Shown: piece by piece, positions 44,320-53,232 of the stretch
Layout: every line of letters starts with the position of its first letter
How positions within the stretch are numbered: position 1 is the first letter of the stretch
DNA from: Congzhengia minquanensis
GTDB taxonomy: Bacteria > Bacillota > Clostridia > UBA1381 > UBA9506
Length of the DNA stretch: 64,000 bases
NCBI RefSeq assembly: GCF_014384785.1
Contig: NZ_JACRSU010000001.1
Coordinates: forward strand, 930,001 to 994,000
Direction: 5' to 3'
Translations under genes and position numbers: made by a program
Notes under the pieces: model-generated
The model's database searches: none
What the model was told of the DNA's origin: nothing
The model's input: only the letters and a program-made list of their open reading frames with translations

Positions 44320-44628
44320 ATGTTTGACACCTTTGAAACCAATTTTGAAACCTTATTGGAAGAAACAATCAGCGCCGCCCACGCACGTTCTTTCAATCAC
44401 GACCCCGAATACCAAAAAAAATCATACCGAATGTCTGAAATTCACGAGGAATTGGAAGCCCTGTTTGAAAATAAAAATGCAAAACCAACCTCCCGTCACT
44501 GGAAATTGGTGCGCGAATACTTTCAATTGGAACAGGAAACATACTATCCCGAACACACCGCCACATATATGCAGGCGATATTCGATTGTGTAAGAGTGTT
44601 TACAAAATATGGATGGCTGAAAGAATAG
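44320..44628 (+). CDS. Uncharacterised 102-residue acidic protein
   Basis: 102 residues from the ATG at 44320, with AAAGAAAGG upstream; an in-frame GTG at 44290 has no ribosome site. The composition is helical and rich in Glu, Tyr and His (EIHEELEALFENK; HWKLVREYFQLEQETYY). No known motif was recognised; it faintly resembles small clostridial DUF6809-type proteins. It is followed by a good terminator, so it is a single-gene unit in the accessory island between argB and the AraC gene. Confidence 0.6.
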   Translation: MFDTFETNFETLLEETISAAHARSFNHDPEYQKKSYRMSEIHEELEALFENKNAKPTSRHWKLVREYFQLEQETYYPEHTATYMQAIFDCVRVFTKYGWLKE

Positions 44629-44654
44629 GGATACGATACATAACGAAATCATTC

Positions 44655-44688
44655 GGAGGCGGGATATTTCCCGCCTCCAATTTTTTTC
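44655..44688 (+). terminator. Terminator after the 102-residue protein gene
   Basis: Perfect 10-bp stem GGAGGCGGGA/TCCCGCCTCC, four-base loop, then a seven-T run. Confidence 0.9.
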
Positions 44689-44690
44689 AA

Positions 44691-44928
44691 TAAGGGGCTT
44701 GCCCCGTCATTCAACGAGGCAAGGTGCGGCTTTTGCCGCACACCTTCAGCAGGAGATTGTACTCCTGCTGAAGGTTGAAATCGGAACCCGCCGCCGCTCT
44801 CAGGGCTCCCAAAAATGCAAGCGTTTTTGGGAAAGAGGAGCAACCGCCGGTAAAAGCGCTGGTTTGCAGACGGCAAACCGAGCAAAAAGGCGTGTTGCGA
44901 CGATGCGGGGGACATTTCCTTGCCTAAG
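44691..44928. other. Hairpin-dense non-coding stretch
   Basis: Five inverted repeats stand almost end to end: GGGGC-TT-GCCCC (~44694-44705), GTGCGGC-TTTT-GCCGCAC (44724-44741), a perfect 13-bp stem CCTTCAGCAGGAG/CTCCTGCTGAAGG (44743-44755 and 44762-44774), CCCAAAAA/TTTTTGGG (~44818-44840), and GGTTTGC/GCAAACC (~44862-44880). Frames on both strands lack ribosome sites and family motifs, so it is not read as coding. It may be a remnant of a mobile element, a dispersed repeat, or a structured RNA. Confidence 0.6.
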
Positions 44929-45702
44929 TTATATCCGTGTATATTTCCCCGGCGTTTTTCCCGTTAAGCTTTTAAAGGCGCGGATAAAATAATATTCGTT
45001 TTCATACCCCACCAGTTCCGCAATTTCCCTGACAGAACGCCTGCCCTCTGCAAGCAGAACCTTTGCGTGCTCCAGGCGGATTACCTGCAAATCTGCCTTC
45101 GGCGTTACGCCGAACACGGCTTTATACAGGCTGTAAAACCTTGAGGGCGACATATGCGCAAGCTTTGCCATTTCGTCCACCTTCCAGCCGCGGCTGTAAT
45201 CCATATGGATTTTTGCCCGAACCTCCAACATGGCGCTGCGCATTTCCGGCATGATGATTTCCGCCTTTTCATTTTCTATTTCCCGCATCATTTTAATCAC
45301 AAGCTCCGTCATTTTCATGGTGCATATATCCTCGGCGTGCGGCCGGCTGTGGAGCACCTCAAGCTCGGCGGCCTGCATGATTTCCGTGATAAAACTGCCT
45401 TCACTCATCTGATAAATTTTATTGAATTGAAATCCATATTGCAATGCAATTTTATGAAAATTCCCTGTAATGTGTGCCCAGTCATGCACCAGTCCCTGCT
45501 TTCCATGAGCCGCAAGAAACTGATAGGAATGCGGCTCGTAGCAAATGCAGCTTCCCGCCGGGCAAACAGAAATGCCGTTGTCCGACGAAAGAGCGGCCGT
45601 GGTTAACATGTGAATAAAAATATATTGCTCGCCTGTGTCGAGCCGCTCCAGCCGAAAATCTTCGTTTTCCGGCCAAAGCGTTTTGATTTGTGTAATCTTC
45701 AT
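44929..45702 (-). CDS. AraC-family regulator divergent from GH2
   Basis: 257 residues from the ATG at 45702 (GAGAGGTG upstream; the adjacent GTG is also possible). The N-terminal ~150 residues form a cupin-like sensor (GSCICYEPHSYQFLAAHG), and the C-terminal double helix-turn-helix contains VDEMAKLAHMSPSRFYSLYKAVFG and IAELVGYENEYYFIRAFKSLTGKTP. It probably controls the divergent GH2 gene in response to a sugar derived from that enzyme's substrate. Confidence 0.92.
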   Translation of the reverse strand: MKITQIKTLWPENEDFRLERLDTGEQYIFIHMLTTAALSSDNGISVCPAGSCICYEPHSYQFLAAHGKQGLVHDWAHITGNFHKIALQYGFQFNKIYQMSEGSFITEIMQAAELEVLHSRPHAEDICTMKMTELVIKMMREIENEKAEIIMPEMRSAMLEVRAKIHMDYSRGWKVDEMAKLAHMSPSRFYSLYKAVFGVTPKADLQVIRLEHAKVLLAEGRRSVREIAELVGYENEYYFIRAFKSLTGKTPGKYTRI

Positions 45703-45721
45703 CACCGTTCACCTCTCATTA

Positions 45722-45750
45722 ATCGTACCGCAAATTGTAGAAAAAGTCAA
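45722..45750 (-). promoter_or_regulatory. Promoter of the AraC gene
   Basis: Minus-strand TTGACT (45745-45750), 17-bp spacer, TACGAT (45722-45727). Its -10 is only about 20 bp from the AraC start codon. Confidence 0.6.
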
Positions 45751-45779
45751 TTTTAAAATAGAAAATTGTATTTACTTTT

Positions 45780-45810
45780 TCACACCGGTTTCATACAATA
45801 AACCTATAAT
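45780..45810 (+). promoter_or_regulatory. GH2 promoter region with cre-like site
   Basis: TATAAT at 45805-45810 has no good -35, as expected for an AraC-activated promoter. The 14-mer at 45780-45793 (TGAAACCGGTGTGA on the minus strand) matches the CcpA cre consensus TGWAANCGNTNWCA except at one position and covers the -35 region. Confidence 0.5.
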
Positions 45811-45833
45811 TTGAAAAGGAGCGTGTTTTTAAA

Positions 45834-47585
45834 ATGGAACTACCCAGAAAGGAATATCCCCGGCCGCAGCTGGTCCGTAAAGACTGGAGAAACTTAAACG
45901 GCCAATGGGGGTTTGAAATCGACAACGCAATGGTGGGAAAAGAAAAAGAATTTTACCTGCGCAGCAGCTTAAACCAAACCATAACCGTGCCGTTTTGTCC
46001 GGAAAGCAAGCTTTCCGGCATTGAAAACAAAGATTTTATGAACTGTGTGTGGTACCGCCGCGAACTGGAAATTCCCAAAGAGTGGGCAGGAAAAGAAATC
46101 ATTCTGCATTTCGGCGCCGTAGATTACCACGCCACCGTTTACATAAACGGCCAACAGGTTTGCACCCACAAGGGCGGTTACACTTGTTTTTCAGCCAACA
46201 TTACAAAATTCTTAAAAGAAAGCGGAAACGTAATTACGCTGTGCGCTGAAGACGACACAAGGTCCGGCAACCAGCCCTGCGGAAAGCAGAGCAGCAAGCT
46301 GAATTCCTATGGCTGCTGCTACACCAGAACAACCGGAATTTGGCAGACGGTTTGGATGGAGGCGGTAGACGCCGCCCACATTCAAAACGTGAAATATACT
46401 TCCAATATTCACGACTGCTCCGTGCTCACCCAGGTGTATGTGACAAACGAAGCGCTGGGCTGCAAGCTGCGGGTGCGCACTTTTTTTGAAGGAGCGCCCA
46501 CGGGGGAGGCCGAAACAGTGATTCACACAAACGAAGCCTGCGTCACCGTTGCGCTGTCTCAAAAGCATTTGTGGGAGGCCGGCAAGGGAAATTTATATGA
46601 CACAGAAATCGAGCTGATAAAAGACGGCGTTGTCTGCGACAGCATAAAAGGATATTTTGGCCTGCGCGAGGTGTCGCTCAAAGACAAGGCCTTTTGCCTG
46701 AACGGAACCGCGTTGTTCGGCAGATGGGTGTTAGACCAGGGCTTTTATCCCGACGGAATTTATACCGCCCCCAGCGACGAGGCCTTAAAAAACGACATTT
46801 TATACTCCATGGAGCTGGGCTTTAACGGCGCCCGCCTGCACGAAAAGATTTTTGAACCCCGGTTTTTATACTGGGCGGACAAACTGGGTTACCTCGTTTG
46901 GGGCGAGCACGCAAACTGGGGCCTGAACATCACCGAGCCAGGCCAGCTGATGCACTTCCTGCCCGAGTGGGTAGCGTGCTTAGAGCGCGACTATTCCCAC
47001 CCGTCTATCATTGGCTGGTGCCCGTTTAACGAAACCTGGGACTGGAGCGACTTAAGGCGTCAGTGCGACGACATTTTGCGCACGGTGTATCAGGTGACAA
47101 AGGCCATTGACAAAACCCGCCCGGTGATTGACACCAGCGGAAACTTCCATGTGATTACAGACATTTTCGATGTGCACGACTATGAACAGAACCCGGAAAA
47201 ATTGAAAGAACATTATAAAGATGCAAAGAACGGTGTTCTGCTGTGCCAGGTTGAACGCAACCCAAACCTTGCTGGGCGGCAGAAGCCAAAGGGCGAGCCG
47301 CTGTTTTTAAGCGAATATGGCGGCATACGGCAAAAAAATGGAAACGAGGGCTGGGGCTATGGCGAAGCGCCGGAAAACGACGAGGCGTTCATTGCGCGTT
47401 ACCGGGGCCTAACAACGGCTATCTTAGACGACGAGCTGTTTATCGGCTTTTGCTACACCCAGTTATACGACGTGGAACAGGAGATTAACGGCCTGATGAC
47501 CTATGACCGAAAATTTAAATTCGACCCGAAAATTTTCAGAGAAATTAACACCTTGCCGGCGGCAATTGAAAAGAAAAACAAATAA
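45834..47585 (+). CDS. GH2 family glycosidase (beta-galactosidase/beta-glucuronidase type)
   Basis: 583 residues, near beta-glucuronidase length. A jelly-roll sugar-binding domain (WYRRELEIPKEWAGKEIILHFGAVDYHATVYINGQ) precedes an Ig-like domain and a TIM barrel. The acid/base Glu is in WCPFNETWDW, and the nucleophile Glu is in FLSEYGG. Substrate cannot be fixed: the usual GUS N-x-K motif was not identified. No signal peptide. It is controlled in all likelihood by the divergent AraC gene and by carbon catabolite repression. It ends at a bidirectional terminator. Confidence 0.9.
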   Translation: MELPRKEYPRPQLVRKDWRNLNGQWGFEIDNAMVGKEKEFYLRSSLNQTITVPFCPESKLSGIENKDFMNCVWYRRELEIPKEWAGKEIILHFGAVDYHATVYINGQQVCTHKGGYTCFSANITKFLKESGNVITLCAEDDTRSGNQPCGKQSSKLNSYGCCYTRTTGIWQTVWMEAVDAAHIQNVKYTSNIHDCSVLTQVYVTNEALGCKLRVRTFFEGAPTGEAETVIHTNEACVTVALSQKHLWEAGKGNLYDTEIELIKDGVVCDSIKGYFGLREVSLKDKAFCLNGTALFGRWVLDQGFYPDGIYTAPSDEALKNDILYSMELGFNGARLHEKIFEPRFLYWADKLGYLVWGEHANWGLNITEPGQLMHFLPEWVACLERDYSHPSIIGWCPFNETWDWSDLRRQCDDILRTVYQVTKAIDKTRPVIDTSGNFHVITDIFDVHDYEQNPEKLKEHYKDAKNGVLLCQVERNPNLAGRQKPKGEPLFLSEYGGIRQKNGNEGWGYGEAPENDEAFIARYRGLTTAILDDELFIGFCYTQLYDVEQEINGLMTYDRKFKFDPKIFREINTLPAAIEKKNK

Positions 47586-47587
47586 AA

Positions 47588-47629
47588 AAAACGGGATATT
47601 GGCGTTTCTGCCAATATCCCGTTTTTTTA
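47588..47629. terminator. Bidirectional terminator between GH2 and the toroid-type gene
   Basis: Perfect 13-bp stem ACGGGATATTGGC with its complement, six-base loop, poly-A before and poly-T after. Confidence 0.92.
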
Positions 47630-47639
47630 TGCAAAACAA

Positions 47640-49367
47640 TTATTTTTTCATCATTTTTTCCGAATAGCATTTTCCGTCCGCACCGCTGAATTTGCCGCAT
47701 CTTAACTGAATCACTCTGTCAACAGGGGTAAAATCTGTAAGCATAATTCGAAACAACCCATTGGTTTCGCTGTGCATGGGCGTAATCATTTTATGGGCAT
47801 AAAAACCGCCGCAAATTTTAATGGAATCATTGCCTTTTACATATATGGCGTCGTCTTTTTTCAAAAACATTGTCTCATCCTTGCACGCACGAAAGGAACA
47901 GTGCTCCGTCTCAATGCTTCCGCCAGGCTCAAAGAAAAAATCCATGGAGAATTGAACGCCGTCTAATCCTTTGTCCGTCTTAACGTGCAAATCAAATCCG
48001 TTTTCCGCCTTATAAATGTCAATCCAAACGTCAAATTCAGGCCGCTTGTTCAGTTCTCTTCTTTCAACGTCACGAAATCCCAAAAGCTCGTTTATTGCAA
48101 CCGTTTCGCCCAGCGGCATCCAAAAGGCCGGATGCTGCTTCACGTTATGCTCCGATTTCATATACACGCGAATGCCAAAGTCTGTTTTCTCTATGGAAGC
48201 CGCTTTATAAATTGCATTAAAATAATCCATCACGAGGCTTACCCTCGGCATTTTTACCTCTCCATAATTCAGCTTTAAAAATGCCGGATTATCGCATTTT
48301 ACCGTAGCGCTGAGTTTCCCCTCTTTCACACGGTAAAGCTGCGACTCTTGCATAAACCGCTCAACATGGGTTCTGATGGGCGCAGGTTCCAGCTCCGCTT
48401 CGCGCCAGTGCGGGTGTTTGAAGAAAAAATACAGGCAGGTAGACAGCTCTCCATAACCCTGATTCGTTCCCGGGCGCATGCTGTCAACGGCTATCTCTGC
48501 GGCAGCGGCATATTCCCCGTTTTGTTGTTCAATGGACATATAGATAAAAGCAGCCGCATTTCCCAATTCATATTTCTTACCATAATCCTGTCTTCCCGAA
48601 ATATCGGTGTCAACGATGTTGTCAAAATCGGTGAAATCAAGACGGTTCTTCAAATTAACGTCCACAATCTTTAAAAAATCCTCAGCCGAATAAAGCTTGC
48701 TTTTACAGCATTCAGAAAGAATCAGCATTTTTTTACTCAATATCTGGTCGTAAACACCCAGACTTCTTTCGGTGAATAAACCGTCGGAATTGATGTCAAT
48801 TCCCTCTTTGAGGTAGCTGTCTAAAACATCAGAAAAATCGCATTTTTCAGGTTCTAACGCCATGATCAAAGCCAGTGCGGCACAAATGACCCATCTGTGA
48901 TTGGGGGTGTGAAAGCCTCCCTTTGCAACAGCCACAGCCGACGGCACCAGAAACTCCATTAACGCGGTGTAAAGCTCTGTGTCGTCCATCTGTTTGGCCG
49001 CATAAGCAAGATATCCGATGGGTGTTATGGCAAACGCGGTGTCCGGAGGGCTGTCATAATTGTTAAAGCGCAAATCAATCAGGCCGTCTTCACGCGTACA
49101 CCGCTTCATATAATCCAGTGCGTCAAACAGGCGCTGTCTTAAATCGCTGCTGTGATAAAACTTTGAGGTTTTCTCATAATAAAGAAATCCAATAACCGGA
49201 ATAAATTCCGCAGTTGAACAATGATCCGGCAGCGCAACCCCATATTCGCTGTAAAACAATCCGCCGAAATCGGGCCTGCTTTTGTCCGTAACCTGATTCT
49301 GAAACGCGTTGTCGGCATAGCGTTCCGCCCCTTGAATGATTTTGTTATATAAATCATTAAATTTCAT
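47640..49367 (-). CDS. Putative polysaccharide lyase-like alpha/alpha-toroid protein
   Basis: 575 residues. The first ~330 residues are helical with a toroid-like pattern and contain GFHTPNHRWVICAALALI near 156-173, a segment type found in heparinase/alginate-lyase-like barrels. The second half is beta-rich (residues ~370-560). No signal peptide. The family could not be assigned with certainty, so the lyase call rests on fold-like pattern and on the neighbouring carbohydrate genes. SD GAAGGAG. It follows the hemolysin III gene by about 60 bp. Confidence 0.45.
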   Translation of the reverse strand: MKFNDLYNKIIQGAERYADNAFQNQVTDKSRPDFGGLFYSEYGVALPDHCSTAEFIPVIGFLYYEKTSKFYHSSDLRQRLFDALDYMKRCTREDGLIDLRFNNYDSPPDTAFAITPIGYLAYAAKQMDDTELYTALMEFLVPSAVAVAKGGFHTPNHRWVICAALALIMALEPEKCDFSDVLDSYLKEGIDINSDGLFTERSLGVYDQILSKKMLILSECCKSKLYSAEDFLKIVDVNLKNRLDFTDFDNIVDTDISGRQDYGKKYELGNAAAFIYMSIEQQNGEYAAAAEIAVDSMRPGTNQGYGELSTCLYFFFKHPHWREAELEPAPIRTHVERFMQESQLYRVKEGKLSATVKCDNPAFLKLNYGEVKMPRVSLVMDYFNAIYKAASIEKTDFGIRVYMKSEHNVKQHPAFWMPLGETVAINELLGFRDVERRELNKRPEFDVWIDIYKAENGFDLHVKTDKGLDGVQFSMDFFFEPGGSIETEHCSFRACKDETMFLKKDDAIYVKGNDSIKICGGFYAHKMITPMHSETNGLFRIMLTDFTPVDRVIQLRCGKFSGADGKCYSEKMMKK

Positions 49368-49428
49368 TGAAATATTCTCCTTCCTGTATCAAAGGCCGCT
49401 GATTTTTTTATTTCATTAAAACGCCCGT

Positions 49429-50109
49429 TTAAACGACGTAAAGCAAAATACAAAAAAAGTGGAGCACGCTTCCAAACACAACAAACAGGTGAAAAACCGA
49501 GTGCATATACCGGTGATTTTTCGCCTTGGCATACAGCACCGCGCCAATGGTGTAAAGAATGCCGCCGGCAACTAAAAAGGCAGTTCCGCCAAATCCCAGC
49601 GTGAAATAGGTGGCCTTTGCCGCAAACACAATGCACCACCCCATTGCAAGATAGCAAATCATGGAAAATCTTTTATACTTTTTAATATCAATGGCGTTCA
49701 GCACAATTCCTAACACCGCGCTGCCCCAGATGACGCCGAAAATCCACCAGCCCAAAGGCGCGGAATATTCCCTGAATGAGCACAGGGCCAGCGGCGTATA
49801 GGTGCCTGCAATGAGCAGAAAGATAGAGCAGTGGTCAATTACCTGAAACACCTTTTTGGCCATTCGGTTTGGCCTCAGTCCGTGATAAATGCTGGACATG
49901 GTGTATAAAATAATCATTGTTGCGCCGTAAATCGCGCTTGCCACCACGCCATAAACATTTTTGTGCAGGGCCGAAAAAACGACGCACAGCACCAGCGCCG
50001 CCAACCCAAGGGCGCCGCCCACAATGTGGGACACCATGTTAAAAATTTCTTCGCCTTTTGTGTAGTCGGGCAGTTCCCGTTCTGAAAGTTTTGTCCGCTG
50101 CATTTTCAT
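49429..50109 (-). CDS. Hemolysin III/PAQR-family membrane protein
   Basis: 226 residues from the ATG at 50109 (AAGGGG upstream). Seven transmembrane helices and the PAQR metal-site motifs are present: SIYHGLRP after helix 2, DHCSIFLLIAGTYTP, and the C-terminal HSVFHLFVVFGSVLHF. Despite the name, members are rarely shown to be toxins; they are probably zinc-dependent membrane hydrolases involved in membrane homeostasis. It is transcribed from a near-consensus promoter. Confidence 0.9.
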   Translation of the reverse strand: MKMQRTKLSERELPDYTKGEEIFNMVSHIVGGALGLAALVLCVVFSALHKNVYGVVASAIYGATMIILYTMSSIYHGLRPNRMAKKVFQVIDHCSIFLLIAGTYTPLALCSFREYSAPLGWWIFGVIWGSAVLGIVLNAIDIKKYKRFSMICYLAMGWCIVFAAKATYFTLGFGGTAFLVAGGILYTIGAVLYAKAKNHRYMHSVFHLFVVFGSVLHFFCILLYVV

Positions 50110-50137
50110 TTTCCATCCCCTTAACCTTTTTAAATCT

Positions 50138-50166
50138 ATTATAAATCCACATGCAGCCGCTGTCAA
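50138..50166 (-). promoter_or_regulatory. Near-consensus promoter of the hemolysin III gene
   Basis: Minus-strand TTGACA (50161-50166), 17-bp spacer, TATAAT (50138-50143): full consensus at both boxes. Confidence 0.85.
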
Positions 50167-50224
50167 CAGGCACGGCGCAATATTTAAAAATCGTTTGCAA
50201 ATCCCAAAAAATTTCAAATTTTTA

Positions 50225-50254
50225 TTGACAAGCGTGCGCTGTTTATAGTATAAT
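50225..50254 (+). promoter_or_regulatory. tRNA-Thr promoter
   Basis: TTGACA (50225-50230), 18-bp spacer, TATAAT (50249-50254), about 95 bp before the tRNA. Confidence 0.75.
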
Positions 50255-50348
50255 AAATTTCGTGCCAAATAAGGGATTGTAGCATTTTTCTCATAAATTT
50301 TCAAATTTCGGCAAAACTCTTTTTTGAGGACAACTACATACTTTATAA

Positions 50349-51858
<1,510 letters not shown>

Positions 51859-51871
51859 AAAAAGCGAATAA

Positions 51872-51908
51872 AAAACTCCGGACAAAATGTCCGGAGTTTT
51901 TTTATTTT
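51872..51908. terminator. Bidirectional terminator after gdhA
   Basis: Perfect 12-bp stem AAACTCCGGACA/TGTCCGGAGTTT with a T run on both strands. Confidence 0.92.
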
Positions 51909-53232
51909 ACATCTCTGCCGAAATTCCGCCGGTGGCCGGAACTGTAATTTCTTTTTCTTCCGTTTGTTCCACATCGTCCATTTTTGCGTTTGCCAGCATG
52001 AGCTTAATTCGGTTTTGCTGGTTTACCTGGCTGGCGCCGGGGTCATAATCCACCGCAACAATGTTCGCGTCAGGGTGAATGGCCTTAATTTTATTCTGCA
52101 TCCCCTTTGCAACAATGTGGTTTGGCAAACATCCGAAGGGCTGTGTGCACACAATGTTTTTCACGCCTTCTGTCACCAGCTCCGCCATTTCAGAAGTTAA
52201 CAGCCACCCCTCGCCCATTTTCACACCCTGGCCAATATATTGTTCTGTAATGTCCTTCTTTTCAGAAAAGCCCAGGGGCGCGCGGAACACGCCGTGGTCT
52301 TTCACGATTTTATACATGCTGTTTTGCCGCTTGGTCAGATAATGATAAGCAATCTTACTGATTTTAGCTTTCACAGCCTTTCCGCCGTAAAGCTTTTGGT
52401 CCACCACGCCGTTATAAACACAATAAAGACAAAAGTCTAAAAGGCCCGGAACAACGACCTCAGCTCCTTCCGAAACCAAAAAGTCCTCTAAGTGGTTGTT
52501 TCCGATGGGGGAATATTTTACATAAATTTCGCCCACAATTCCTACTCTGGGCCGGCGCTCTTCCCGCTTTTCCACCGCCGCAAAATCGTCTAAAATCTGC
52601 GGAAAATACTTTTTTAAATAGCCAAAGGTCGTGAGGCTCCCCGTTTCCCATTTTTTCAGAAAAAACGCCTGCCATTTTTGAATCACCTTTTCCGTGTCTC
52701 CGCTGTGGACTTCATAGGGCTCACACTGGTTTTTAATCATCATTAAAAAGTCGCCCACAATCACGGCCGTCATGGCCTTCAGCAAGAACGGAACGGTAAT
52801 TTTAAAGCCTGGCGAAGGCGAAAGGCCGGAAACGTTCAGCGAGATAACCGGAACCTTGTGAAAGCCCGCCTTGTCAAGGGCTTTGCGCAAAAGATGAATA
52901 TAGTTCGAGGCCCGGCACCCGCCGCCGGTTTGGGTTATCATCAACGCGGTTTTTTCCGGGTCAAAATCCCCGCTTTCCAAGGCCTGCATCATCTGGCCAA
53001 TTACAATAATGGCCGGATAGCACATGTCGTTGTGCACATATTTTAAGCCTGCCTCAACCACCGCAGGCCCTTCATTTTTCAAGATATGGGTTTTATATCC
53101 GTCCTGCCTTAAAATCTGTTCGATAAAGGAGAAATGAAGCGGCAGCATATCTGGAATTAAAATGGTATGGGTATGCTTCATTTCCTCGGTGAACACCGGC
53201 GCACCGGTTTGAACTGTTTTTTCGTGCTTCAT
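51907..53232 (-). CDS. C-terminal half of acyl-CoA dehydratase activase-related protein, encoded separately
   Basis: 441 residues. It resembles the C-terminal part of the long 2-hydroxyglutaryl-CoA dehydratase activase-related proteins: NDMCYPAIIVIGQMMQAL near 67-84, MITQTGGGCRASNY, and the VCTQPFGCLPNHIV segment with conserved cysteines that may hold an iron-sulfur cluster. Its ATG overlaps the stop of the 981-residue gene by four bases (ATGA), with GGAGGTG in the right place, so it is translated as its own protein. It likely forms a complex with that upstream product. Confidence 0.8.
   Translation of the reverse strand: MKHEKTVQTGAPVFTEEMKHTHTILIPDMLPLHFSFIEQILRQDGYKTHILKNEGPAVVEAGLKYVHNDMCYPAIIVIGQMMQALESGDFDPEKTALMITQTGGGCRASNYIHLLRKALDKAGFHKVPVISLNVSGLSPSPGFKITVPFLLKAMTAVIVGDFLMMIKNQCEPYEVHSGDTEKVIQKWQAFFLKKWETGSLTTFGYLKKYFPQILDDFAAVEKREERRPRVGIVGEIYVKYSPIGNNHLEDFLVSEGAEVVVPGLLDFCLYCVYNGVVDQKLYGGKAVKAKISKIAYHYLTKRQNSMYKIVKDHGVFRAPLGFSEKKDITEQYIGQGVKMGEGWLLTSEMAELVTEGVKNIVCTQPFGCLPNHIVAKGMQNKIKAIHPDANIVAVDYDPGASQVNQQNRIKLMLANAKMDDVEQTEEKEITVPATGGISAEM

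Noticed and set aside
44649..44915. An 88-codon minus-strand frame and a 97-codon plus-strand frame in the hairpin-dense stretch
   Set aside because: Neither has a ribosome site; both are simply the reading-through of inverted repeats, and no domain is recognisable.
44691..44928. CRISPR array
   Set aside because: The repeats are inverted and all different; there are no evenly spaced direct repeats and no cas genes anywhere in the window.
42952..44928. Prophage or insertion sequence
   Set aside because: No integrase, transposase, relaxase or phage structural gene is present; only a small TA/RHH island is supported.
49429..50109. True pore-forming toxin suggested by the name hemolysin III
   Set aside because: The protein is a seven-helix PAQR-type membrane protein with metal-site histidines, a housekeeping family in many harmless bacteria.
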